Shown here: in pieces, positions 26,088-34,677 of the stretch
Numbering within the stretch: the stretch's first letter is position 1
Layout: each line of letters begins with the position of its first letter
Origin: Brevibacterium casei CIP 102111
GTDB lineage: Bacteria; Actinomycetota; Actinomycetes; Actinomycetales; Brevibacteriaceae
NCBI RefSeq assembly: GCF_900169275.1
Contig: NZ_FXZC01000001.1
Span: 62,001-126,000 of the forward strand
Length of the DNA: 64,000 nt
Direction: 5' to 3'
Notes under the pieces: model-generated
The model's input: the letters and a program-made list of their open reading frames with translations, nothing else
The model's database searches: none
Told to the model about the DNA's origin: nothing
Position numbers and translations under genes: made by a program

Positions 26088-27193
26088 TGGCGGCACCGAC
26101 GCTGGATGGCGGCACCGTCGCGGACGGCCACTGGCACGACTCGACGCACCACCGCAAGGGATTCTTCACCGACACCTCGATCTGCATCGGCTGCAAGGCG
26201 TGCGAGGTCGCGTGCAAGGAATGGAATCACAACCCGCAGGACGGCAACTTCGAGATCCTCGGGATGTCGTACGACAACACGGGTGAGCTCGGTGCCAACA
26301 CGTGGCGTCACGTCGCCTTCATCGAACAGGGCAAGGAGCAGATCGAAGCGGCGAGGGAGTCGGGTCGCAAGCTCGTCAACCTCGGCATGCCCGGGATCCG
26401 CCCGCGCACGGATGAGACCTCAGGCCCCCAGCCGGTGGGCGGAGCAGGCGGCGGTCTGCCGTCGTCGCCGCAGCTCGACGTCGACCTGCTCGCCCCCGGA
26501 GCCCTCGACCCCGTCGACTTCGACGGCGTCGACACGACGCCGCCGGACACCGCGGACTTCCGCTGGCTGATGTCCTCGGACGTGTGCAAGCACTGCACGC
26601 ACGCCGGCTGCCTCGACGTCTGCCCGACCGGTGCGCTCTTCCGCACCGAGTTCGACACCGTCGTCGTCCAGGCCGATGTCTGCAACGGCTGCGGCACGTG
26701 CGTGGCCGGCTGCCCGTTCGGCGTCATCGAACGCCGCGACGACGGCACGATCCGTCCGCCCACGGACCGCAACGGCAACGAGCGGCCCCTGGACACCGAC
26801 GACATTCCGAACATGCACACGGCGAACAAGTGCACGCTCTGCTACGACCGCCTCGTCGAGGGTCAGACCCCGGCGTGCGCGCAGACCTGCCCGACGACGT
26901 CGATCAAGTTCGGCGACCGAGAGGACATGGTCGCCCAGGCGCACGACCGCGTCGCCGAGCTCCATGCGAAGGGACTCACCGAGGCGCGCCTCTACGGGGC
27001 CAACCCCAACGACGGCGTGGGCGGCACCGGATCGGTCTTCCTCCTCCTCGACGAACCCGAGGTCTACGGCCTGCCGCCGGACCCCAGGGTCGCGACGAAG
27101 GACCTGCCCGCGATGTTCGCCACCGCAGGCATCGCCGCGCTCGGCATGATCGCCGCGGCCGGTCTGTCCTTCCTCGGGAGCCGACGTCCATGA
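26087..27193 (+). CDS. fdhB: Formate dehydrogenase iron-sulfur subunit
   Basis: The 368-residue ferredoxin-like subunit has four cysteine clusters: CIGCKACEVACKEWN (residues 28-42), CKHCTHAGCLDVCPTGAL near 166, CNGCGTCVAGCPFGVI near 203 and CTLCYDRLV with PACAQTCPTTSIKFGD near 250-275. They fit four [4Fe-4S] clusters, as in FdnH. A 60-residue Gly/Pro-rich insert lies between clusters one and two. One transmembrane helix near the C terminus (IAALGMIAAAGLSFL) anchors it, as in FdnH. It carries electrons from the catalytic subunit to the membrane protein encoded next. Confidence 0.93.
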   Translation: MAAPTLDGGTVADGHWHDSTHHRKGFFTDTSICIGCKACEVACKEWNHNPQDGNFEILGMSYDNTGELGANTWRHVAFIEQGKEQIEAARESGRKLVNLGMPGIRPRTDETSGPQPVGGAGGGLPSSPQLDVDLLAPGALDPVDFDGVDTTPPDTADFRWLMSSDVCKHCTHAGCLDVCPTGALFRTEFDTVVVQADVCNGCGTCVAGCPFGVIERRDDGTIRPPTDRNGNERPLDTDDIPNMHTANKCTLCYDRLVEGQTPACAQTCPTTSIKFGDREDMVAQAHDRVAELHAKGLTEARLYGANPNDGVGGTGSVFLLLDEPEVYGLPPDPRVATKDLPAMFATAGIAALGMIAAAGLSFLGSRRP

Positions 27194-28569
27194 GCACATC
27201 CGAATACGATTCCTACCGTCCCCCTGAGCCCGAAGGCGGCCGGAAGAAGCGTCGCCGAGGCGGTCGTGGAGGGCCCGGGTCTGGCCGCGGTTCCGGTGGT
27301 CAGGGCGGCTCCGGCGGCGGCTGGCAGAACCGCGGCGCCGACGGCGGACGCGAGATGCCGATGGTCGAGGATGTCGAGTTCACGTCCTACTACGGTCGGC
27401 CCATCGTCAAACCGCCGCCATGGGGACATGAGATCTCGCTCTACCTCTTCCTCGGCGGCCTCGCCGGGGGGTCGACGCTGCTCGGGCTCGGCTCGCAGCT
27501 GAGCGACCGGCCGGGCATGCGGGCGGCGACCCGGCTGACCGCGATCACCGCGACCGCCGTCGGCGGTGCCGCGCTCGTCAAGGACCTCGGGCGTCCCGAG
27601 CGGTTCATCAACATGATGCGCGTGGTCAAGGTGAGCTCCCCGATGAGCCTCGGCACGTGGATCCTCTCCGGGTTCGGCGTCGGGGCGGGCATCACGTCCG
27701 TCATCGAGGTCGACCGGCTGACGAGGGAGAAGCTCATCCCGCTCGGTCCGTTCCGGAAGCTGCTCCACGCCCTCGAGCTGCCTGCGGCCCTCGAGTCGGC
27801 GCTGTTCGCGACCCCGCTGGCCGCGTATACGGCCGTGCTCCTCGGCGACACCGCGGTGCCCACCTGGAACGCGGCCGGCCGCAACGGACTGCCGTATGTC
27901 TTCGTGTCCTCGGCGTCACTGGCCGCCGGTGGTGCGGCGATGGCGCTCTCGCCGGTGCGCGAGGCCGAACCGGCGCGCCTGCTCGCGCTCATGGGGTCGG
28001 CCGGGGACATGTACGCGATGTCGCAGATGAAGAAGCGCATGCACCCGGTCGAGGTCGAACCGATGGAGGACGGCGAACCCGGTCACAAACTCCACCGGGC
28101 CGAGAAGCTCCTCATCGCCGGCGCGATCGGCGCCGCCGTCGTCGAGGTCGGAGCCCGCGTGTTTGCGAAGAAGCTCGGATCGCGGACCGGGGACAAGGCG
28201 CTCGGCGTCGCGAAGGGTGCGGCCAAGGGCGCTGCCTCCGGGTTGGTCTCGGGTGTCGCGTCTCTCAAGGGCGCGGGAGTCGTCAAGGCCGCGGCGAGCG
28301 GGGCGGCCGGTCGCGTCGCCGCCTCGGGCGCCGCGACGGTGGCCGCGAACAAGGCTGGCCGGAGCTGGAAGACGCGGACTCTGCTGCGGACGCTGTCCGT
28401 GGTCAGCGGTGCGGCACTGGCCGCCGCCTCGGCGTACACGCGCTTCGGTGTGCTCGAAGCCGGCATCGAGTCGACGAAGGATCCGCGCCACGTCATCGAA
28501 CCCCAGCGCGCCCGCCTCGCCGAGCGCCGCGCCCGCGGCATCACCGACGACTCGATCACCACCGCGTGA
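27190..28569 (+). CDS. NrfD/PsrC-like membrane anchor of formate dehydrogenase
   Basis: The 459-residue protein overlaps the iron-sulfur gene by ATGA. After a 55-residue Arg/Gly-rich cytoplasmic tail come about eight hydrophobic segments with the NrfD motifs FLGGLAGGSTLLGL near residue 91, VKDLGRPERFINMMRVVK near 136 and SPMSLGTWILSGFG near 153. NrfD proteins exchange electrons with quinone without haem, so this enzyme uses an NrfD anchor instead of the b-type cytochrome FdnI. Residues about 330-400 are an Ala/Gly/Lys-rich stretch (KGAAKGAASGLVSGVAS). Confidence 0.88.
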   Translation: MSTSEYDSYRPPEPEGGRKKRRRGGRGGPGSGRGSGGQGGSGGGWQNRGADGGREMPMVEDVEFTSYYGRPIVKPPPWGHEISLYLFLGGLAGGSTLLGLGSQLSDRPGMRAATRLTAITATAVGGAALVKDLGRPERFINMMRVVKVSSPMSLGTWILSGFGVGAGITSVIEVDRLTREKLIPLGPFRKLLHALELPAALESALFATPLAAYTAVLLGDTAVPTWNAAGRNGLPYVFVSSASLAAGGAAMALSPVREAEPARLLALMGSAGDMYAMSQMKKRMHPVEVEPMEDGEPGHKLHRAEKLLIAGAIGAAVVEVGARVFAKKLGSRTGDKALGVAKGAAKGAASGLVSGVASLKGAGVVKAAASGAAGRVAASGAATVAANKAGRSWKTRTLLRTLSVVSGAALAAASAYTRFGVLEAGIESTKDPRHVIEPQRARLAERRARGITDDSITTA

Positions 28570-28898
28570 CCAGCGCGGTGCTCGGGGAGTGTGTGCGGCT
28601 GCGTGCGCTGGATGGGTGAGGAGCGTCGTCGCGACGCACCTGCAGCGGCACGTCATACCCTTAGCGGCAGTTCCGCGGCGGAACGCCACGTCCTCCGCGT
28701 GGCTGCGCACGAACAACCCTGAGCGCCTAATCCGAGCGTTGCACGGGTTGTTTGTGCGGCTGCACCGACGGGGTGCTTGACGGGGGTCGCCGAGAGGCAC
28801 CCTGGGCATCACGACTTACCTCGGCAGTCATGTCCTACCCTCAGCGGCAGGTCTTCGCAGGAGCGGTACGACCAACCCGCCCGTCGCTTCTGCGCTCC
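28570..28898. other. Intergenic region between convergent fdh and amidohydrolase genes
   Basis: No gene is visible in these 329 bases. The region has the inverted repeat 28706-28758. It also has two related segments, around 28650-28672 (CGTCATACCCTTAGCGGCAG) and 28828-28850 (ACCCTCAGCGGCAG at its end), which look like a diverged direct repeat. Confidence 0.5.
28706..28758. terminator. Inverted repeat between convergent genes
   Basis: CGCACGAACAACCC (28706-28719) pairs with GGGTTGTTTGTGCG (28745-28758) with one mismatch around a 25-base loop. It lies about 140 bases beyond each of the two converging stop codons and may terminate both. Confidence 0.45.
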
Positions 28899-30539
28899 CT
28901 ACCCGTCGACCGCGGGGTCCCGCCAGAGCTCGTCGCCGTCGACGATCGTGCGCAAGACGCGGGAGTCGAGGAGTTCGTCGCGGTCGCCGGCGAACGGGTC
29001 GACGCTGACGACGATGAGATTCGCCCGACCGCCGGGGAGGATCTCGCCGACTCCGTCGGTGAAGCCGCCTGCCTGCGCCCCGGCCCGGGTCAGCCCGTCG
29101 AGCGCCTGCGCGGGCGTGAAGGCCCGCTCGGGATGGTACTCGGCGGGTCCCGGTTCGAGAGCCGAGCGCGTGGTCAGGGCGATGAAGAGATTGTGGGCGG
29201 CCTCATGGGGCGCGGTCGGAGCGTCGGTGCCGAGTGCGATCGGCACTCCCGCCTCCCGGAACCTCTGCCACGGGAAACCGGTCTCCGCACGCTCGTCGCC
29301 GAGCATCGCCTTCCAATTGCCCATGATCGCCGGATCGCAGTGGACCGGCTGCATCGATGCGGTGACCCCGAGGGCCGCCATGCGCCGGATCGTCGCCTCT
29401 GTGCACGATTCGAGGTGTTCGATGCGCGGAGTCCGGATCTTCGGGCCGTTGACCCGCACACACTCCTCGACGAGGTCGAGCGCGATCTCGCTCGCCCGAT
29501 CCCCGATCGCGTGCATGGCCAGCTGCAGACCTGCGGCGTCCGCGGCCGCCGCCACCGGTGCGGCGGTCTCGAACGACCAGATCGGCTCGGCATTCGACCC
29601 GTCCGCGTACGGTGCTCGCATCGCCGCGGTGCACGCATCGATGACCCCGTCGAGGATGAACTTCACCCCGGTGATCCGGAACGAGTCCGTGTCGAACCGC
29701 TCGGCGACGAGGTCGCGCACCTCGGCGGCGCGGGCGACGGCGGCAAGGTCAGCCTCTGGATCACCGGTCGGTCGGAGCAGCCAGTGCGCGCTCACAGGAA
29801 AAGGCAGCCGGCCGTCGCGCTCGAGCCGGCGGAGGAACGTCGCGAGCTCGGTCTCACCGAGAGCCATATCCGTCGCCGCCGTCACCCCGGTCTCGAGGTA
29901 GGTCGCGAACGCGAGGTCGAGGAACCGATCCCGGTCCTCGTCGGTGGTGATCTCATCGAGGTAGGCCCACACGTACTCGATCGCCGCGCTCTCGAGGAAG
30001 AACCCGGTCGCCGCCCCCGTGCTGTCGCGGACAATCCGGCCGCCGGGTGGATCCGGCGTCGTCGCGTCGATGCCCATCGCGTTCAGCGCGGCCGTGTTCA
30101 CCCACGTCGAGTGGACGTCGTTGGAATCGAGGACGACGGGGATGTCGGCGACCGCCTCGTCGATCATCGCCGCGGTCGGCTCCCCGCCCGGCACGGCTTC
30201 GAACATCCAGCTCGCGCCGAGGAGGTACTCCGCATCCGGCTGCTCCTTCCGTGCCTGTCGGAGCCGGTCCTGGATCTGCTCGAGGCTCGTGCAGTCCCGC
30301 AGCTGGACCTTGTCGAGCGCCTGGCCGAACATCGCGAGGTGCGTGTGCGCCTCGACGATGCCGGGGGTGACGAGTGCCCCGCCGAGGTCGGTGACCTCGG
30401 CGTCCGGCCCGGCCGCCGCGACGACGGACTCCCGGTCCCCGACGGCGAGGACACGGCCGGCGTCGAGGGCGACCGCCTCGGCGAGGGGGGAGTGCTCATC
30501 CCCGGTGAAGACGGTGGCGTTGGTGAAGACGGTGGTCAT
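28899..30539 (-). CDS. Amidohydrolase family protein (YtcJ-like)
   Basis: The 546-residue protein belongs to the amidohydrolase_3 group. It has the metal ligand motif VEAHTHLAMFG near residue 62, the MHAIGDRASEIALD block near 340, RIEHLESC near 370 and the final aspartate region LGTDAPTAPHEA near 425. Family members hydrolyse amide bonds of small molecules or N-acyl groups; the substrate is unknown. GGAAGGAC precedes ATG 30539. It lies 45 bases downstream of the MFS gene on the same strand, so imported compound and hydrolase probably match. Confidence 0.85.
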   Translation of the reverse strand: MTTVFTNATVFTGDEHSPLAEAVALDAGRVLAVGDRESVVAAAGPDAEVTDLGGALVTPGIVEAHTHLAMFGQALDKVQLRDCTSLEQIQDRLRQARKEQPDAEYLLGASWMFEAVPGGEPTAAMIDEAVADIPVVLDSNDVHSTWVNTAALNAMGIDATTPDPPGGRIVRDSTGAATGFFLESAAIEYVWAYLDEITTDEDRDRFLDLAFATYLETGVTAATDMALGETELATFLRRLERDGRLPFPVSAHWLLRPTGDPEADLAAVARAAEVRDLVAERFDTDSFRITGVKFILDGVIDACTAAMRAPYADGSNAEPIWSFETAAPVAAAADAAGLQLAMHAIGDRASEIALDLVEECVRVNGPKIRTPRIEHLESCTEATIRRMAALGVTASMQPVHCDPAIMGNWKAMLGDERAETGFPWQRFREAGVPIALGTDAPTAPHEAAHNLFIALTTRSALEPGPAEYHPERAFTPAQALDGLTRAGAQAGGFTDGVGEILPGGRANLIVVSVDPFAGDRDELLDSRVLRTIVDGDELWRDPAVDG

Positions 30540-30584
30540 GGTGTCCTTCCGTGGAGGGGCAGGGTGCGGGGACGGCGGGCGCGG

Positions 30585-31808
30585 TCAGGCGGGGTCCTCG
30601 CCGAGGTGGCTGAGCGTGCGTTCGACGCGGGTCGAGACGCGGGCGATCCACACGGTCGGGATGATGACGACGAAGCTGACGATGCCCATGATGAGGCCGA
30701 AGTTCGCGATGCCGACGGACTCGATCACCCACGCGCCGATGATCGGGGCGAAGCTCGACCCGACGATGTAGGCGCCGATGAGGGGGCCCGACCAGCTGCC
30801 GCGCGCGTCGAGGCCGGCGGCGGTGGCGATGAAGAGGACGAACGCGAACGCGTAGATCGTGTTGACGACGACGATGAGGACGGCGAGGGTGAGCGCATCC
30901 GTGGTCATCCCGATCCAGATCTTCGTGATCCCGCCGAGGAGGAGGGCAGCGGCGAGCGGCACAGCCCGTCCGATCCGGGTGCCGAGGAGGGTGACGACGA
31001 GCATCGCCGCGGCCCCGACGCCGGCGGCGGCGCTGAGCGCGAAGCCGAGGCTCTGCTCGCTCAGACCGACGGCGTCGCCGAGGACGGGTGCGAGCGTCCA
31101 CACGGAGTCCTCGCTCGTGCCCCACACAGGGAAGACGATGAGGACGCCGATGCCGGCGAGCATGACCGTGCGCGGCGTGCGGGACCCGGCGGGCGCCTCG
31201 GCGACGATGTCCGCGGTCGAGTAGTCGGGGGTGTCGGGCAGCCACACGGTCACGGCGAGGCTGATCGCCGCGAGCAGGGCGAGGGCACCGAAGACGGTGA
31301 TCTGGGCGAGCCCGATGACGGGGATGAGGGCGAGGACGACCATGACGAGGAGACGGTTGACGACCCCGCTCGTCGCGCTCACCCGGTTGGGATTGCGGAC
31401 GGCCGCGATCGCCGCGCCCGAGCTCGAGATCGCTGTGCCGACCCCGGCCCCGCCGATGATGAAGCCGGTGACCACCGCGCCCGGGGAGCCTGCGAAGGCG
31501 GCGACGAGGAAGCCGATGATCGCGACGATGAGCCCGATCGAGGCGAGCGTGCGACGGTGGGAGCCGGAGGCGAACCGCGAGGTGGCGAGGCCGACGACCG
31601 CCGAGGCGAGCAGCGCCCACGTGAGGATGTTGCCGGAGGCGATGACGTCGAAGCCGACGTCCTCGAGGACCGACATGATGAGCGGGGCGAGATTGGCCAT
31701 CATCAGACCGGCGAGCGAGACGAGGAAGATCGCCGCGCCGTTGCGCAGTCCCAGCGGCACGCGCGGATCGTCGACGGCGCTCGCCTGGGTCGGTGTCGGT
31801 GAAGTCAT
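30585..31808 (-). CDS. MFS transporter
   Basis: The 407-residue protein has about twelve transmembrane segments in two halves (for example RNGAAIFLVSLAGLMMANL near residue 22 and the loop ASGSHRRTLASIG near 80). It lacks diagnostic substrate residues that I recognise. It is the first gene of an operon with the amidohydrolase and is divergent from a TetR gene, with a perfect inverted repeat between them. The likely role is uptake of the amidohydrolase substrate, by context only. Confidence 0.82.
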   Translation of the reverse strand: MTSPTPTQASAVDDPRVPLGLRNGAAIFLVSLAGLMMANLAPLIMSVLEDVGFDVIASGNILTWALLASAVVGLATSRFASGSHRRTLASIGLIVAIIGFLVAAFAGSPGAVVTGFIIGGAGVGTAISSSGAAIAAVRNPNRVSATSGVVNRLLVMVVLALIPVIGLAQITVFGALALLAAISLAVTVWLPDTPDYSTADIVAEAPAGSRTPRTVMLAGIGVLIVFPVWGTSEDSVWTLAPVLGDAVGLSEQSLGFALSAAAGVGAAAMLVVTLLGTRIGRAVPLAAALLLGGITKIWIGMTTDALTLAVLIVVVNTIYAFAFVLFIATAAGLDARGSWSGPLIGAYIVGSSFAPIIGAWVIESVGIANFGLIMGIVSFVVIIPTVWIARVSTRVERTLSHLGEDPA

Positions 31809-31832
31809 GGACGGCCCCTTTGCCAGAAACTC

Positions 31833-31859
31833 AGTTAACCGAAATGTTTTCGGTTAACT
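31833..31859. promoter_or_regulatory. TetR operator between MFS and TetR genes
   Basis: A perfect 12-bp inverted repeat (AGTTAACCGAAA and its complement) surrounds a 3-base centre. It lies 24 bases before the MFS start and between the divergent genes, the classic place for a self-regulating TetR site. Confidence 0.75.
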
Positions 31860-31943
31860 AGTATGGTGCATGCCACACCCGTCGATGTCAATCCATCGGC
31901 GCCGACCAGCCACTGCCGACCTCGACCCGGGAAAGAGCACTCG

Positions 31944-32546
31944 ATGGCACGACCGACCTCACCGCTGCTGAGCCGAGAGAAGATCGCGCTCGCCGCGATC
32001 GAGATGCTCGACTCCGGGCAGGAGCTCAAGATCCAGCCGCTCGCGAAGCGGCTCGGGGTCAGCCTCTCCTCGCTCTACCACCACGTCGACGGGCGGGAGG
32101 GCATCGTCCACGCGATGCGCGAGGTACTCAGCGGCCAGTACGTGCTGCCGACGCCGGACGGGGACACGTGGCAGGACGCGGTGCGCGCGGGGGTCGGCTC
32201 GCTGTGGCGCCTCTACGCCGACCATCCGCGGGTGATGATCCACCTCCTCGGCGTGACCATCGAAGAACCGCAGACCCTGCGCCTCTACGAATCCCTCGTC
32301 TCTGCTCTCAAGCGGGCGGGGCTGCCCGAGGGCGAGGTCCTCTCGACCGTCGAGGTCCTCGACGCCTTCGCGTTCGGGGTCGCGATCGATGCGCTCTCAC
32401 CGACGGAGATCTTCGACGCCGACGACGAGGACTCCCCGCTCACCGACCTCATCGCCGCGCATCCGACGGGGACCGCGCGCAACGAACAGCTCTATCGACG
32501 GGGCCTCGACATCATCATCGCCGGCATCGAAGCGCGGGTGGGGTGA
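31944..32546 (+). CDS. TetR family transcriptional regulator
   Basis: The 200-residue protein has the TetR helix-turn-helix (IQPLAKRLGVSLSSLYHHVD, residues 31-50) and a C-terminal ligand domain typical of TetR_C_33-like members. I start at ATG 31944 (MARPTSPLLSRE) because the ATG at 31863 would add a 27-residue tail without family character. It probably represses the MFS/amidohydrolase operon and itself through 31833-31859. Confidence 0.83.
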   Translation: MARPTSPLLSREKIALAAIEMLDSGQELKIQPLAKRLGVSLSSLYHHVDGREGIVHAMREVLSGQYVLPTPDGDTWQDAVRAGVGSLWRLYADHPRVMIHLLGVTIEEPQTLRLYESLVSALKRAGLPEGEVLSTVEVLDAFAFGVAIDALSPTEIFDADDEDSPLTDLIAAHPTGTARNEQLYRRGLDIIIAGIEARVG

Positions 32547-32593
32547 GGGTTCGCGGACCGGCTTACGGGAGCGCGAAGCGCGAGTGAACGTGT

Positions 32594-33637
32594 TCAGCGG
32601 AGGTAGTCGGGCGTGTCCAGGGGACGGCGCTCGGGGTTGACGAGGACCCAGGCCACGCTCTGCTCGGTGAGCGTGTCGACAGCCTGCTCCGAGAGCCCGC
32701 CGCCCCGGACCTGGGCGAGTGCGGCATCGACGGCGCGCAGACCATCGTCCGAAAGCGGCACCCCGCTCCGCACATGCCGGGAGAATGCCGTCGCCATCGC
32801 CGCGAAGTCGCGATCCCAGTTCGCCCCGCCGTTGTCGAGGATCTCATGACCGATCCGACCGGCGATGCGGATGACCTCACCCTGCACACTCGCGGAGGGT
32901 CCGGAGCCCGGCACAAGGATCCCCCACAGTTCTGAGAACTGCTTCGTCCATCCCGAGGTAGTGACGGTGATCGCCTCGCCGTCGGCGAGCACGCGAGGGC
33001 GTGCAGGCAGGTCGATATCGAACATCTCAAGGAGATCTGTCATAGCGTCGACCGTCGCGATGCGAGCATTGCCGGCGGCCTGGTACCGGTACAGCGTCGT
33101 CATCGCCTTGCACAGATACGGGCGAGCGTCCTCGCTCAAAGTTCCGCCCCGGGAGGCGAGGAGCCGGACGACGGGCAGTCCTCGTTCGACCTTCGACGGT
33201 TCGCAGCGGATGGCGGCGAGATCGAGTGCCGTCCACCCGAGCGGATCCGTCTCGGTCAGGGTTGCCCCCCGCTCGAGGAGCAAGGCGACGACGTCGACGC
33301 GGTGGTTGGCCGCCGCAGCACACAGCGGCGTGTGCCTGCTTCCGGCTCTGATCGGGTCCGCCCCGCGCTTAATGAGCAGGTCGACGACCTCGAGATCGCC
33401 CGCCGCGGCTCGCGTGACCAGCGGCGACGCGTGGAACTGGTCCTCGGCCTCGATGTCGGCACCGTGGTCGAGCAGCCAGGTGACGCCCTCGGCGGTCACG
33501 GTGCTGTAGGCGAGAGCCGTCTGCTTGCGGTATCCGCCGGGGGCATCGAGCGGCCGAGACTCGAAGATCTCCTGCAGCTCGGTCGGGGAATACGCATCGC
33601 CGTATTCTCGGAAGTCCTTGGGCAGGGTCGTCGCCAT
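32594..33637 (-). CDS. Ankyrin-repeat protein
   Basis: The 347-residue cytoplasmic protein has about three to four ankyrin repeats between residues 38 and 160 (TAEGVTWLLDHGADIEAEDQ, DLEVVDLLIKRGADP, RVDVVALLLERGATLTETD, GWTALDLAA). A C-terminal region without recognised domain follows. Ankyrin repeats bind proteins; no enzymatic domain is visible. It starts 8 bases after selD, and its ribosome site AGGAG overlaps the selD stop, so the two are translationally coupled. Whether it serves selenium metabolism is unknown. Confidence 0.75.
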   Translation of the reverse strand: MATTLPKDFREYGDAYSPTELQEIFESRPLDAPGGYRKQTALAYSTVTAEGVTWLLDHGADIEAEDQFHASPLVTRAAAGDLEVVDLLIKRGADPIRAGSRHTPLCAAAANHRVDVVALLLERGATLTETDPLGWTALDLAAIRCEPSKVERGLPVVRLLASRGGTLSEDARPYLCKAMTTLYRYQAAGNARIATVDAMTDLLEMFDIDLPARPRVLADGEAITVTTSGWTKQFSELWGILVPGSGPSASVQGEVIRIAGRIGHEILDNGGANWDRDFAAMATAFSRHVRSGVPLSDDGLRAVDAALAQVRGGGLSEQAVDTLTEQSVAWVLVNPERRPLDTPDYLR

Positions 33638-33645
33638 CGTTCTCC

Positions 33646-34644
33646 TCAGCGGACGGTGATGCCCGACCCGGCGACGGTCTCGCCGATGACGGGATAGCCG
33701 GGCAGCTCGCCGACGACGAGGAGGCCGCCGGACGTCTGCGCATCGGCGAGGAGGAGGAGATCGTCCTCGGTGACGGTGTCGTCGGTCATCAGGTGCGGGC
33801 GCACCCAGTCGAGGTTGCGGCGGGTGCCGCCGGAGACGAATCCTGCCGCGATCGACTCATCGACCCCGCCGAGGCGGGGGACCTTTGCCGTGTCGATGAC
33901 CGCACCGACCCCCGAGGCCCGCCCCATCTTGAAGAGGTGGCCGAGGAGTCCGAAGCCGGTGACGTCGGTGGCCGCGCGGACGCCTGCGGCCACAGCCTCC
34001 CGGGACGCGGATGCGTTGAGTTCCGTCATCGTCGCGATCGCCTCGGGGAAGACCTCGCCGGTCTGCTTGTGCCGATTGTTGAGTATCCCGACGCCGATCG
34101 GCTTCGTCAGGGTGATCGGCAGTCCCGCCTCGGCGGCGTCGTTGCGCATGATCGCCTCGGGATGGGCGACCCCGGTGACGGCCATGCCGTACTTCGGCTC
34201 GGGGTCGTCGATCGAATGACCGCCGGCGACGGGGCAGTTCGCCTCGGCGGCGACGTCGAGGCCTCCGCGGAGCACCTCGGTGAGCAGCTCGAACGGCAGG
34301 ACCTCGCGCGGCCACCCGACGAGGTTGATCGCCGTGACCGGGGTCCCGCCCATCGCGTAGATGTCCGAGAGCGCGTTCGCCGCCGCGATCCGCCCCCAGT
34401 CGTAGGCATCGTCGACGACGGGGGTGAAGAAGTCGGCTGTGCTCAGCACTGCGAGGTCCTCGCGGATCCGCACCGCTGAGGCGTCATCGCCGTCGTCGAG
34501 ACCGACGATGACCTGCGGGTTCGTCTGCCCGGTGAGGCCGCGGACGGCGTCCTCGAGCTCGCCCGGGGGGATCTTGCACGCACAGCCGCCGCCGTGGGCG
34601 AAACCGGTGAGGCGGTACTCCGAGACGTCGATCGAGGTGTCCAT
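33646..34644 (-). CDS. selD: Selenophosphate synthase SelD
   Basis: The 332-residue protein makes selenophosphate from selenide and ATP, the selenium donor for Sec-tRNA. The active-site loop GGGCACKIPPGEL at residues 19-31 holds the essential cysteine and lysine; cysteine rather than Sec is encoded here. VGLDDGDDASAVRI, LSTADFFTPVVDD, GGHSIDDPEPKYG and TDVTGFGLLGHL are standard metal- and ATP-binding motifs. TAGGCT seven bases before the ATG suggests a leaderless promoter. The downstream ankyrin gene is coupled to it. Confidence 0.95.
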   Translation of the reverse strand: MDTSIDVSEYRLTGFAHGGGCACKIPPGELEDAVRGLTGQTNPQVIVGLDDGDDASAVRIREDLAVLSTADFFTPVVDDAYDWGRIAAANALSDIYAMGGTPVTAINLVGWPREVLPFELLTEVLRGGLDVAAEANCPVAGGHSIDDPEPKYGMAVTGVAHPEAIMRNDAAEAGLPITLTKPIGVGILNNRHKQTGEVFPEAIATMTELNASASREAVAAGVRAATDVTGFGLLGHLFKMGRASGVGAVIDTAKVPRLGGVDESIAAGFVSGGTRRNLDWVRPHLMTDDTVTEDDLLLLADAQTSGGLLVVGELPGYPVIGETVAGSGITVR

Positions 34645-34651
34645 GTGCGCG

Positions 34652-34657
34652 AGCCTA
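34652..34657 (-). promoter_or_regulatory. -10 box of a leaderless promoter for selD
   Basis: On the minus strand TAGGCT is seven bases before ATG 34644. The neighbouring oxidase gene ends only 34 bases upstream of selD, so this box allows separate selD expression. Confidence 0.45.
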
Positions 34658-34677
34658 GCAGGGCGGGCCGACGAGAT

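Noticed and set aside
28752-31802. A 1016-residue plus-strand open frame.
   Set aside because: It is antisense to the amidohydrolase and MFS genes, is Arg/Asp/Gly-biased and has no recognisable domain; typical of high-GC shadow frames.
31863-31943. ATG 31863 as the TetR gene start.
   Set aside because: The extra 27 residues lack family character and the start would touch the operator and promoter area; ATG 31944 fits the family.
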